A stretch of DNA of 64,000 nucleotides from Siphonodentalium dalli (taxonomy: Eukaryota; Mollusca; Scaphopoda; Gadilida; Siphonodentaliidae). Of this stretch, positions 34,880 through 47,200 are shown piece after piece. The stretch is from positions 132,067,129-132,131,128 of the forward strand of contig CP136064.1 in the NCBI GenBank assembly GCA_032622095.1, given 5' to 3'. Under the pieces are notes generated by a model, which ran no database searches, was not told where the DNA came from, and was given only the letters and a program-made list of their open reading frames with translations. Position 1 is the first letter of the stretch. The number at the start of each line of letters is the position of its first letter. The position numbers were made by a program, and so were the translations under genes.

Positions 34880-35195
34880 GATTGAGTACCTTTAATAAAA
34901 GTTATGCATATTATGGAGTTCCTTTTCGAAACAATAAAAGAAAAGATTCCCAACCTTTGTAAGTCGTCAATTCCGATCACGCTAGAAAGTGCCATCACAA
35001 ATGCGGTCAAGACGCATATGCCAAATTTAACAATTCTATTTTGTTGGAATCACATCAAGAGGGATTTCAGATTTAATATCAAACAACATTTAGGGGCTCA
35101 ACCGAAAGAGATCACCGTGTATTTGAATGACCTTGCAGTCATACTTAAATGTAACAATGTTTATTTACCATTCAACGTTATTAGCATCTGCAGAG
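34880..35195 (+). pseudogene. Fragment of a second MULE transposase
   Basis: The plus-strand frame contains LFETIKEKIPNL, then ITNAVKTHMPNLTILFCWNH and IKRDFRFNIKQHL. This parallels the minus-strand transposase in the same element (LFEAVREKIPNL, CWNHLKRDLHRYL), including the CxxH motif. The second catalytic Asp equivalent is replaced (ITLESAI against VFDREDA). It is truncated on the left by the MITE and on the right by the Helitron fragment. It is either an inverted remnant of a related MULE or part of an internal rearrangement. Confidence 0.75.
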
Positions 35196-36258
35196 AGATA
35201 TACTCGGAAACGGGTGGAGCTATCGACTTGAAATTTGCTATGTGAATGTATCTTGCCCCGGATACGAATTTTATCGGGTCGCCGAGCCCGTGCGACGCAA
35301 GCTTCGCGCATGCGCAGACCAGATCTCGGAAACGGGTGGAGCTATCGACTTGAAATTTGGTTACCAGATCTCGGAAACGGGTGGAGCTATCGACTTGAAA
35401 TTTGGTTTTTGAATAGCCCGGACAACGGGCTCATCTGCTAGTCTATTATATATATTTGGAAGATCTGTGTGTGTCTGTCTGTGTGATCGCGATGAACTCG
35501 AAAACGACCGAGCCGATTTCGATGAAACTTGGTATGTGGGGGTATTTTTGGCCGGGGACTGGCATAGGCATATTAATTTGTCCGTGCGACGTGACCTTGG
35601 CCTTGACATCGGGTCATTTCAAGGTCAAACGTCCGAATATCACGGGATTTCGATGAAACTTGGTATGTGCGGGTACTTTCGTCCGGGGAGTGGCATATGC
35701 CTATTAATTTGCCCGCGCGACGTGACCTTGACCTTGAAATAGGGTCATTTCAAGGTCAAACGCCCGAATATCACGGGATTTCGATGAAACTTGGTATGTG
35801 GGGGTACTTTCGGCCGGGGAGTGGCATAGTCCTATTAATTTGCCCGTGCGACATGACATTGACCTTGAAATCGGGTCATTTCAAGGTCAAACGCCCGAAT
35901 ATCACGGGATTTCGATGAAAATTAGTGTCTATGGATACTTTCGTATGGGGAGTCTCATAAGCCCGTGTGACGTGACCTTGAAATCTGGTCAATTGAAGGT
36001 CAAATCGCGAATTTTGATGGGATTTCGACAAAATTTGATACGTGGGTTACTTTTGTCCACTGAGTGTTTTGGACGGGTCAAAGCGTGACCCCGACCTGAC
36101 ATTGACCTTAAAAATGATCAATTCGAGGTCAAATCCCACCAAATATCCCGGGATTTCGATGAAAATTGGTGTCTAGGGATACTTTCGTATGGGGAGTATC
36201 ATAAGCCTATTCATTTGCCCGTGCGACGTGACCTTGACATCGGGTCAATTCAAGGTCA
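35196..36258 (+). mobile_element. Two partial Helitron units with 131 bp repeats
   Basis: The first unit contains three copies of a CTCGGAAACGGGTGGAGC block and ends with hairpin GCCCGGACAACGGGC, then TCATCTGCTAG at 35441, a typical Helitron 3' end. A second unit starts directly with TCTATTATATATATTTGG at 35442. It consists of about six ~131 bp repeats (GATTTCGATGAAACTTGG at intervals of 131), each carrying TGACCTTGACCTTG-type direct repeats. It stops at about 36258 inside the transposase 3' region. The family is the same as the array at 49431-56340. Confidence 0.7.
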
Positions 36259-39200
36259 TTCCTAATGACATGTCTACGTTAGGCGCAAAAAGTGTGTCCT
36301 GAAATCCAAGAAACCATGGAAACTGGTCGGCGAGAATAGTCTGAGAGTCCCTAATTATACTGTCACAGAGCCACTGACCCGTGCTGATAGTCATTACTTT
36401 ACTGGGTGTCAATTTATGAACAGTATGTTGCGTCCTTACCGGAGATGATTGTTGTGATGACATTTTCGGCGGCGGCGACGCCGGCGAAAACAGCCTTCTA
36501 CGCTTTGCGGTGGATATAGTGGGCAGAATAATCGGTTGATCCGGTGATAAGACTGGAGAAACTGTGGGTGAAGGTGAAAGTTGGATATCGGTGAATACTG
36601 CCGGATTTGTTTTTGGTGATTCAGAACGCTCTGGTGTAAAAGACACGTTTGTCGGAGAACTAGAGAGTATCTGTGTGAAATCAGGCAATTGTGATGTATT
36701 TCCCTGAGATGCAGGGAGCGGAGGAGTTGTAGTCAATGGTGTAGACATTTTTGAATTGGCGGCACGAATTGTGGTTATAGGATGAGTTCGGGTAACGTTG
36801 AAAGTTATCTTCTGGTTGCCATGTCTTGTCTTTTTTAGACAAGATTTTGGGGGAGTTGGTGTGGTTATCGCGACAACTTCCGGTGATGTTCTGACAGGTG
36901 AGCTCACATTTGATGCGGTCACAGAAATTGGTCGAGGTGACTGAGACTGCTCTGGTGTAGTCGGAGATGAGCTTACAATTGATGAGGCCAAAGAATCTGA
37001 TGCGGGTGTACTCACAGATCAAAGAATCTGGTGCGGGTGTGGACAGACGATCATAATCGTTTTTTCTTGGCTTCTTGTTGCCAGATTTTTTATCCTCACG
37101 CGAGCGACCGCGTTTCCGGAGAACCGTCAGGTTAACAGGCCTGGTTTCTGGGTTATCAACTCCCATGCCGACGAGTAATCTGGCGGCTAAAATGTGGTAA
37201 CATGTGGCATTTGATGCACAACCACATGTCTCTTTGGGGAAGAGTTTTATGCAGTAGTTGTCGCCTCTGCTGCCAACTACACAAAATAGATGCTGTTCGG
37301 GGACAAACGATATTCTGTTTGACCTAATAACTTCATTAGCGAGAGCAATCTATATATATATATTTGCTCGTCGTCACCATCAGAATCATCCATATTGAGA
37401 CGACCATTCCTTGTTTCCTCGACAATGTCACGCCAATGTGTTACTCCTGGAGGCATTATACACTCTCCATCTTGGAGTCTGGCTGACTCGTAAACCTCTC
37501 TTAGTACAAAGTTGCCTACTCCAAGTCGTCCTCTTTTGTATTCGTAAAAATAAAATTTACAAAGAAAATACAAAGAAAGTACAATTGCGTCAATCGGAGC
37601 CTCTTTCCAACCTTGCAACTGTTTCAAGACAACATTGAATGACTCAGACTGATTGTTTGTGATGCCAGAGAGAGAGTCGTACACTTTATGTGGACGGAGC
37701 AACCAGGCACCAGCGCCTCGTTTGATGTCGCTTTTCATATTTCTATCAAAATAAGATTTAACTGACTGTGTCCAATTAGAAGTGAGGTCTTCGTACCTCT
37801 TCTCAAAATCATCCTCAGAATTTGCCTTCAACAAAGATATCAAGTCCTGCTTATAAATGGCAATTTCGTCTACATTAGCCTTGAGTTCAGTTTGTAAATA
37901 TCGATGGAGATCCCTTTTGAGATGGTTCCAGCAGAAAAAAATGGGCATACTTGGAAAGATTGTGCTCACAGCATTCGAGAAGGCGTCCTCTCGATCAAAA
38001 ACTATGGGGATTCGACTTTGAAACTTTGCAAGGTTTGGGATCTTTTCCCTCACCGCCTCGAAAAGACGAGTATGTGGCTTTTGATATTTCCGCTCGTGGA
38101 TGAGAAACGCCAGTGGAAAAACAGGAGAACCTTCAAACAAAATATTTCGAATGACAAGAGATGAAACGTAGAAGTCACCAACGTTGAATGTTGTGTCATA
38201 ACCGAGAACGAATCGACGAGAATCCTGGTCAATTTCGAGAAGATCATTTACCTCATTGGACCATTCTGGGTAATGAAGAATGACATACAGATCGTTGTCA
38301 AGGTAGCAAACTTCAGGTAAATGCTTCAACTGATGTGCCATTTGCAAAAGGTCCCTAATGGGATCTTTAGACCTTGTGCCCGCAACTACATGCGCCTTTG
38401 AATTCCGTACCTGTTTCGTATTTCTTGGATTGAGGACACCGTTATGATCTGGCTGAATATTATGATCTGACACGAGGCGTTGGTATATGGTATGGGGGTT
38501 GGATTCAGAAGATGTCACAGCTTCTCTGATAGAATGCAATGCAGAAGGTGCAGTTCGGTTGAATTTGGAACGACTATTTTTGGAATTGCCATGAGGGAAG
38601 CCAGAAGATAATGATTCGCTGCCCATATAATGGATCAGCACTTGATTTGAATTTTCATATAGGGTATACGCAGTGCGCACAAACGAGCCTGATCCTGTTC
38701 GATCACCAGCTCCCTGTTTTATATAGAACCGAGTTCTTGTGATAAGAGGGTCCTTCTTTGGAAAGTTGTTAGGCCCTTTGTTAACCCAACGATGCTGATC
38801 AGCTTTCCAATCGTCACGCTTAACTGGGTCATCATTTTTGTAGATATATAACGTGCCACCGATTGGCTTAACGGGTGGGGTGTTACCAACCTTGACCAGT
38901 CGATTTTGGTTTGATGAAAGTATGTCTATCGCATCGTCATTTGAAAGGGGACCGTCCCAGCTATCAAGTTCAGAATTTGGACTGGCTGCAGTTTCAGCAT
39001 CAGGATTTGTGTCTATCCCCGAATCCTGTAAAAGACAAAAGGTCAACGTTAAATACACGTTATTGCAATCATATTAGTTAAAAGATAAAATATACGATTT
39101 GATACTAGATCGTACGAATTTCAACGAAGTCTTAACGTTCGAATTGTGTTAGCCTATATTTATAAATTATAATGACCGTCTCATATAAAGAGCGTTCACT

Positions 39201-39568
39201 TTACCGTGACTTCATGTATTTTCTCGTTTTTTTTTTTGTAAAGTAAACTGAACAATCATTTGATATCGAATAGGACACCGCACATGAAACTACTAAATCG
39301 TAGTGCGATACAACAATTCAATTAGTGACAAATAGAATACATTCAAAGGTTATGATTTTATTTGTTGTCGTGGAATGATGTCGACATTAACTATAGTGTT
39401 TATATTAGGCTTTTCTAATATCACAATTATTTGCATCATCTAAATGTTTTTTCTTCACAATATACTGTAGAAAAAATATATTATTTGACTTCCCATGAAA
39501 AAACGGACCAATAACCGGAGTACAGTTGAATGCTATATACATATGCAATATTATATATTACTCACCAT
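36245..39568 (-). pseudogene. MULE transposase with SWIM zinc finger, frame-broken
   Basis: ATG at 39568 is directly followed by a donor (ATG|GTGAGT); the 540 bp intron ends TTTTACAG and exon 2 starts at 39025, giving MDSGIDTNPD. Spliced numbering: catalytic Asp278 in VLGYDTTFNVG, second Asp near 345 in IVFDREDAF, CWNH at 366-369, catalytic Glu462 in NNQSESFN. This is the DDE plus C-x2-H signature of Mutator transposases, which cut and paste the element. After a (TA)n run at 37350-37363 the frame shifts; the next frame holds a SWIM finger, CGCASNATCYHILAARL, and a basic stretch. An imperfect 31 bp tandem duplication near 37020 shifts it again into a Ser/Thr/Pro-rich tail ending GQWLCDSIIRDSQ...LADQFPWF. 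The stop lies in Helitron sequence, so the native C terminus is lost. Confidence 0.85.
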
Positions 39569-39612
39569 TGCCACTGTCTTTCTGGAACTGATGTTGTTCG
39601 CTCACCAGCGGG

Positions 39613-39620
39613 AATTTATA
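39613..39620 (-). promoter_or_regulatory. TATA box of the transposase gene
   Basis: TATAAATT on the minus strand, ~50 bp upstream of the ATG at 39568, which would place transcription start near 39588 and give a very short 5' UTR. Confidence 0.5.
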
Positions 39621-40310
39621 GCAAGAAGGCGTGTCTAAATCAACTCAAACGAAACCCATACCGTCGCACGTGCGTGTCACCGTTAACACTTCGCATGATC
39701 GGCGGCATGTACACAAAAGTGACGAGTGTTCTGTGGGGAAGCAAAAAAACAACCCTATCAAAACAGCGGCACATAGACGTGTCACTGAATAAACAGTTCC
39801 ACCACTTCACTTACCAATGCACTGTATGGTGTGTTTATGAGCGATAACAGTTTGTCCGATTTAGTAAGCGTCATGAATTGTTTTTAAAGCAATTGCTAGT
39901 CAATTGAGCTGTGTCAAAAAAAACTAAAACAAATCATGAGTTGGGGTTCAGATTCCCACGTTGAACCAACGCGTTTAGTTTGATAATTCTGACAGAGGGT
40001 ATGGATCTATTCTGTAACGGAGTTTTCGTGTCGATTATAATTCACTTCATCCTGGTGAGTAAACTACTCGAATTGCAACTAACCGGTTCTTGGCTAGTCA
40101 GTGATATATATAAAATAAATGAAACCTAAATTAATGGGGACGGATGAAAGAAAACTCAAGAAAGCTAAGAAAAAGAAACATTATCTCAAGCCTTTCCCAT
40201 CTGATCGATACCCCTCCCTCACTTATCGGGGAAGTGGCATGTCGCCAAAGAGGAAAAGACTTCATATAAGCCATCGGGCTTGTTGTCTGGTCCTCATTTC
40301 CATACATTAT
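39621..40310. other. MULE interior beside the right TIR, no gene
   Basis: No supported ORF. The 70-codon frame at 40119-40331 is lysine-rich and runs into the TIR. Probably 5' flanking sequence of the transposase gene. Confidence 0.5.
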
Positions 40311-41528
40311 CTCTTCTATTTTGCATATTAATTTTGTATCACCTGTACACGTGCATATTATGTTATGTTGGAAATAAAAATATGTTTACACTAAAAAGAA
40401 AGAAAGAATGACGTCTCAGGTCCTTTCAAATCCTCCTGGGTCAAATCCCCCCCCCCCCAAAAACAAATAATAATAATAATAATTTAATGTGGATGGAGAA
40501 TTAAATTATATTACAGTTTTCCCTCTGGAATTCATGTATATTATCATTGTGACCGTTCCAGACACGTGCCATTTAAATCACAATGCTACATCGAAACAAG
40601 AACATAACATAATTGAACAAGTTTGATTAGTTGCATGGACGATCATTAATGGGTACACGTTGACAATATTTGGTGGGTATCATTTTGCCTCGGTTTGGTC
40701 TGGGTATCATTTTGCCTTGGCTTGGCGGTTCGGTGGGCGGTCATATAAAAGTCGAAAATTCTAAGTACTCAATGTTAAAAACCGCCAAGCTCGAGTATAT
40801 ATGTGAAGAACGATAATCATTTTACATGTTTTTACATGAAAAATAGCTGGGACATGTTTTAGAAACGAGAAATCGGCGAAAATTCAGCTTAATATTTAGA
40901 TTTTTTATTCGTGCTTGGCGGTTCGGTGGTCGGTCATCTAAAAGTCAAAAATTCTTCGTATATAATGTTCAAAAACGCCAAGCTCGAGTATATTTGTGAA
41001 GAATGATAATCATTTTACATAAAAACTAGATGCAACGTGTTTTAGAAACGAGAAATCGGCGAAAATTCAGCTTAATATTTAGATTTTTTATTCGTGCTTG
41101 GCGGTTCGGTGGTCGGTCATCTAAAAGTCAAAAATTCTTCGCATATAATGTTCAAAACCGCCAAGCTCGACTACGAGAGTGATAAATGATAACCATTCAA
41201 CATGTTTTGAATAAAAAACTGAGTCCAACTGATGTTTAAAAAGAGAAATCGACCAAAAACCGACAAGAAATCTGCGTAAAAAGACGATGTTTTGATTTTG
41301 TGACCACGCCCCCTATTAACCAACCAATCGGGGACATTACTGCCACTATTGTCGATTAATTTACGAAAATGTGCCATATAAGTAATTAACTGGTGCTATT
41401 CCCGCATAATTCACCCGAAAACTGCGTTTAAAAGGCTTTTAAAAAATTTGAAAACGCCAAGCTTGTCTTTTAGTCACCTGCCTTAAAAACTGCCAAGCTT
41501 GGCGCCAAGCTTGCATTTTAGCCACTCT
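40311..41528 (-). repeat. Right TIR of the MULE
   Basis: Inverse of 29246-31050 but about 590 bp shorter. Three CTTGGCGGTTCGGTGG junctions (about 40720, 40914, 41098) against six on the left show loss or gain of whole repeat units. The C run, (GAAA)n tract and outer CTTGGCGCCAAGCTTGC end all match. The frame encoding MAHFRKLIDN occurs identically in both TIRs and follows from the repeat. Confidence 0.85.
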
Positions 41529-41535
41529 CCTTATT

Positions 41536-41742
41536 TTAGGCCAATTAGACTTGAGAAAAACCCAGATGACTCATCGGTCATCGCGCACATCTTTAAATTA
41601 TGGTACATACTCTTGATAGTATTCAGGATTTTTCCATTTACGCCAAAATGTAAAAGTTTTCTCCAAAGGCCTTCTCGCCAAACACTATCAAATGCTTGTG
41701 AAAAATCGATGAATGCGCAATATAGGTTTTTCTTAGAGCTAT
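41536..41742 (-). pseudogene. LINE 2, 5' part (RT domain)
   Basis: Minus strand: KKNLYCAFIDFSQAFDSVWR, then LWRKLLHFGVNGKILN and ending SSLIGLK at the MULE boundary. This is the reverse-transcriptase block that directly precedes the fragment at 29238. Similarity stops abruptly near 41742, the usual 5' truncation of a LINE copy. Confidence 0.85.
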
Positions 41743-44260
41743 AGTCCTTTTCATACCGTTGTATACGTGTTGTCCGGATAATTCAAGTTAATATCAACTG
41801 ATCCCAACTACTAACTTGACATCATGAATATCCATCACATTGTTCAAGTCAGCTTTGAATGTGGTTCAGATCTTCTGATTTTTTAAGGAGCTATCTCCCT
41901 TTTTCGACTACAAAAATAAAACTGATTCCTCATGTGCAAAATTCCACTCACATTGTGTTTTTTCTGAGCTTGTATCTCAAATGGTTGTATTAGCACACTT
42001 GGCGACATGCTTCCACGACGTCTTGATGTATGTATCTTCAGGTAAAACTTATTAGTTTTAAATCTGCATATATCTCACATGTTGTTTCGTTGTCCACCTG
42101 GACAGACTCTACAACGGGTGCAATCTGAAATGATGACAATTTAGTCAAAATGAATACTTCGTTCGCAATTTGTGCCATTCAAACATGCACACAGTACATG
42201 TGAAAGGCGCAATGAACGGACATCATTATGTGGACATGCATGGTGTAATCCTATTACTGACATGAATTGCAAATAGAACGGCCATGATAACCCCAGTGCA
42301 TGACTGATGTGGTAATGCCATTGCTGGTGAAATTATTGGCAGCTACGTTTGTCACACCCGCAGCATGCAGTTTCGGCGATTATTTATAAAACAAAATTGA
42401 TGACACCCACCCTCCCAACACCAAAGCGCTCCACATAGAGAGCATTTTGGACTATTCTATTAACGTTTATGGTCGCTGCCATCTATTTTATGTCACATGT
42501 CCTTACAGGATAACCCCGTGTAAATTCAAGAACCAACCCATTAATCTATAAATCTACATGTATATGTCCAATTTAAACAACTGACATTTGTTCAGGATGC
42601 AGTGATTGCAAAGTAGTCCCATTGCTGAACACCCCCTTAAATCAACCAAGGGGATCCATAATCCCATATCTGCAGGAATGATAAGAACAATTTATGGAAT
42701 AAAATATTTATATAGATAAATATTTATGTATAGATGAATAACTTTCATGCTCACAAGTTTATGATCACAACCAAATTTATTGGAAAAGGAAAACACAATA
42801 TTCCACGGCGTACCCACATTGAGTTCCCATATTTAGTTGTGCTTCTGTTTACATACCACAGCGCAATTATATTGGTTAATCACAAACAAATGGTATAAAC
42901 GCTCTTTGTTATTTCCATATCAGGAAAACAGTAACAAATAACGCTCTTTATTTGTATCATATCCGGATCTAAACAAAAGCCAGGTAACGTAACGTTTTTT
43001 GCCTTTGTTTACATAACAAAGGAAAAACATTTGATAATAACATACTGTTTGTGCCATATTTATGATTGGTATAAGAACAAGGTATGTCTATATTTTACTA
43101 TTCTTTCTGTTTATGGCGGTTTGTGACGGAGCTGACTATTTTAACAGCATACCCACCACCAACGCCGCCCGTATTTTAAACCTATAGTTTCTCGAACTCG
43201 GCCACTTACCATTCGCGCTTTCTTGATTTCTACAATCTTTCTACTTCTCTGAGGAGATAGCTCAACAAAAGCAGATATATGCTTGCTGCTATAGATCCTC
43301 TTCCACTTTTCTATTCTACTCATGTTTCCATCATCAAAATGTTGTTCATCATAAATGTAATATTAATTGAGCATCAATATTGTTTAAATCAAAATATGAA
43401 CAAAGCTATTGCATTGATGCATATATTCGTTGACCAGCATCTACAATATGAAGGCAAAACGTATACTTACATTGAAATGTTAATTGAGAGGAGCCAAATA
43501 TGTAAACCGTGCTGTAGTTCCGTGGAGCTGGAGCATCAAGGAAGGGCTTCATAAGTTGCAAAACATTTTGCCCTAACCCCTTTTGTATATTATAGATGTC
43601 AAATAAATTTCAAGTCAAGGTGGATCAATTGATCTTCTTAAAAACCTGGTCTGACTTCGTTTCAGCACATTTCGTTCTAGCGAATAACAACCAGGGGATC
43701 GGATTACGAGTTAATTCATCTTAAATGTAGTCAGTCGATCGTATTTATCTCGTTTGTTGACCTTTATCCAAAAAAAACACAAAATGTGTCGATTTCTGGG
43801 CTACGATGTTGTTTCTTTGTGGAAGGCGACTGCGCCAATTCGCACGACAGTAAATATATTGTGGTTTTAACATCTAACGTTTAAGTATGATTGTGTGCCA
43901 TACAAATTACCACCCCTTTCTTCGTGGTACAATCTCTTCAGGAACACATTGATGACTCAAAACAATTGAAGAGGGTGTATTAAATGAGAGGCGTTTTAGC
44001 TCTATTGATATTTTCCCGTGCAGGAACGCGCTGTCATTGAACAGTACTCCGAGTGCATTGAAGCGTTCAACTCTTCGTCGATAATCCACCAAGGCCATTG
44101 TATAGCGAACGTATTCAGCGAGAGACTTTGTCAAAATGATTACGCATTATTAATGAAATTGATAAAATTAAGTCCGGGAGCAATAGGGGTGAAGTAAAAA
44201 TTCTCTGCTAAAGTTTTTCTCTCTATGGATTGTGATTGTGGGTAGTGTGTACATCAATTT
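41743..44260. other. Unassigned region with two weak exon candidates
   Basis: No complete gene. Minus strand 43323-43210: ATG, 38 codons (MSRIEKWKRIYSSKHISAF...) and a good donor (AATG|GTAAGTGG), a possible first exon. Minus strand 44134-43908: open frame LAEYVRYTMALVDYRRRVER and onward to a TAA, plausibly a last exon but without ATG or a strong acceptor. Two AACGCTCTTT motifs lie near 42899 and 42940. Around 44190-44250 is a diverged repeat of the arm of the element that follows. Confidence 0.35.
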
Positions 44261-47200
44261 CACCGGAAATAATGTAGTAATTTTGCCAATTTTGTCTAAT
44301 CCAGAAGCAAAGGGCCAATTTTAGGGGTAAGTAAAGCTTTTTTCTCAGCGGATTGTGATTCTGGATGGCATGTGGTTCATTTTCTTGGTGGGTGTGTATT
44401 TCTCACCCTTGAGCATTTCCTATAATCCAAGATGGCGTCCAACATGGCCGCCGTAGTATATAATATGAACTAAATCAGTTTAATCTGTTGTTTTTGGAAA
44501 ATATATTTCACCGACCGTAATCAAATTTATATATTAGTTGGTTGCTATTACATTATACTTACTGATTGCAGAAAAACTGGCACTCTATTAGAAAGATGGC
44601 TGTCAAAATGACGACCGGATTGTAAAAAATATGACTTTTTCACTCATATCTCCTATATCCATTACTATTGTTTTGAACTGGTTACAATATATGCCTTGTT
44701 TTCTTATTATTCATATTGAATGCTTATTTGCTCGGTACTATGTGTTGTTCCTGCGGTCTCAGCCACTTCTAATCCCTAACCAAATTGATCTTACAGAACA
44801 TGGTATGAAAATTTCCCGAAAAATCAATATTCGGTTCCTGGCCATACTTTAATATGAACAGAACAGATTTGAAGGAATTAAGCGAGTGTGAGTATTACAT
44901 ATAAAATGTAATCTCATTAGGGACTGAAACGGTTACTATGGTTTATGATGGTAATCAAAATGGCAGAAAATTTATAGAAAAATATATATTTCGTCCTTGT
45001 ATGAGCTTGTATGTCTTGTCTGATAGATGCATGGAGTTGGATAATCTGCATTAGATAACTTATAAAAAAAACACTAAAAATTGGATAAAACAGAAGAGAA
45101 TAAATAAACAAGGGATATTACATTCACATGTGGTAATAGATATATATTGTAGAAGACCACAGACTCCTGCGCTATATTTTATTTATTCAAGATACAACCT
45201 TGTATGACCTCAACTATGTGGAGAATGAACACTCAGTGTAGGACGATAATATGACTGGTGCATACTGACGTGGTTAAGCTTGATCCTATGTACACGGCAA
45301 TTGTGTCATAATGTTATTGCGGGCAATGATATGAGTAAGTCTCAGACTAATTGAAATAAATATTTCAACATAAAATGTTGTCATGTCCTATTAAATCAAG
45401 GATATAATTTGATCACAGCATTATCAAAAGATGATACATTGGGCTGCCGGTACAATGTAACGGGGCTATCATGACATTCCATTATCACTCACACAATTCA
45501 GATGAGAGCTTCGAACCTTGTGGGAGTTTAGATTCCAGCGTGTATCGGGTGTCGTTGACCTTTTGGACCCCGAACTAACATTTATTCAACAGCCTCTTCA
45601 TGCACGAAGAACAATATAATTTATGTGTGCAATACGATTAGAGGGGATGCCATGATTCCTATTTTCACATGTACCAATCTATATACCTTGTGAAATCACG
45701 TAGGACAAGAACCTGAATACAATTGAATTTCAGCGACAGTTGGGAGACGTTGATTTCCCAATGAATGATATAACATACATAATGACCCGGATCCCAAAGT
45801 GAGTATGGTAAATATATTATAAACTGGTTGAAGCGTATAGCACACAATTGGTTGAATATATGCTACCTCTAGTCACGAAAGTGTGCAAATTTGGACTATT
45901 CATTGAAATAAAAATCAAACTGGCGACTACTGCCGGTTGCTATCTGTTGATAACTTTCAAAGTATGCCCAAGATAATTGTTGCTTGTAAGCAATATTTGC
46001 GGAGAAATTCGGGTCATGTGGAATAAACTTGAAGATAACCAGTAATATGCTAGGATATCAGTTTCTCTGAAGCAGTTGTTCGCCCATGGCACATCCCAAA
46101 TTCGGGTGAGTTTAATCAATTGTGGTCACAACACAGGGCATAATAATTATGACATTGGCACCAAAACGACTAGCTCCAGGCTCTGTTAGTATATTGCAAT
46201 ACTCAACGATTAGAGGTGATGGAAAACAATACCGGAATGAGAATTTGGGATTAGGAGCAAATGCACTTCTGTCTTAATTTTATATTCTAAGTGCAAATGT
46301 CTAAAACAACTTTTGTTTTCATACTCTGGACCTCTGTCCGTGATCTTTGTGAAATATACATGTTCTTGACGAAATGATGGTATTTAATTGTATTGCACGT
46401 CCGGTTATCAAAGATCGCGGTAGAGATTAAAAGACAAATTTACCAGGCGAAAGCTGGCAACTTTGAAGAATCAATATGAATGTACATGTACAGTGTTTCG
46501 AGAGCCATTGTAGACAATTATATATATCACCTCACCCAAAAATGGCGCCTTCTGATTGGTCGAGAGCTGTGTTCTAAATTGTGCTAAATTTAGCACACTA
46601 CTACACGAAACTAGCACAACAAACGCCATGGACAGCGGTTACAATCTCCAAAACAGGTATGCATGCCCACCAATTTGAATTTGAATTGTTCGGTGAAATA
46701 TAACAGAGTATTTCTTGTCGATTACTACGTGGATATAGTGTCCAATGGGGTGGGTGTAGTTTCGCATAGTCAACCCCAAGCCTTGCTCTATTTATTAAAT
46801 ATGACCTGTCCAAACAATCATCACCACAGTCTCCACTATATAGATAACATGGTTATGCTAAATTATATTTTCCGACCGACACACCACACTTGGTGTAGAC
46901 ACATTCGTACTGCATAGATATGCAACTAACTCTCTCCAGAACTCAACAAATTTATGCATTTTGGTTGGAAGTTTCAGACCCGAGAAGACCAGAGCGCAGA
47001 TTCAAAACAAAAACTCAAATTGTATGTCCTTCAAGTGAAGCATGCTTTCGAACAGTTCTACGTCAAGGGGTGGTGATAGTTACGTATGCCGTGGTGATCA
47101 TGATGGGTGCTACGTCAGTGTTCTGAAAACACAATGTGAGCAATAATCAGCCACCTTATAGCATTATTCAGTAGTTAGTGCGGCTTTCTATGAAATATTT

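Larger units (their letters stand above)
29246..41528. mobile_element. 12.3 kb Mutator-like (MULE) transposon with gene cargo
   Basis: Ends begin AGAGTGGCTAAAATGC and are perfect inverses for the first ~40 bp. Long TIRs (1.8 kb left, 1.2 kb right) are filled with ~193 bp repeats. Inside, in order: a Tpt1/KptA-like gene (minus), an SGNH-hydrolase gene (plus), a small MITE, a second transposase fragment (plus), a Helitron fragment, and a MULE transposase gene (minus). The target is a decayed LINE and the 7 bp duplication is exact, so the whole 12.3 kb very probably arrived as one unit, with the MITE and Helitron pieces as nested insertions. The transposase is broken, so this copy is now non-autonomous. 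Genes carried by MULEs (Pack-MULEs) are known in plants; this cargo pair is not one I recognise. Confidence 0.85.

Noticed and set aside
35456..36088. Serial 66-96-codon frames reading GYFRPGSGI repeats
   Set aside because: Translation of the 131 bp Helitron minisatellite in rotating frames.
41171..41377. Identical 68-codon frame in both MULE TIRs (also 29397-29603)
   Set aside because: Conserved only because the TIRs are; no domain, and transcription from a TIR is not indicated.
45520..45540. Possible Pol III B box (inverse GGTTCGAAGCTC)
   Set aside because: No A box at a suitable distance and no tRNA fold; not called a tRNA or SINE.
46920..47126. 68-codon plus-strand frame in the foldback interior
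   Set aside because: No domain, ordinary composition and no splice or promoter support.
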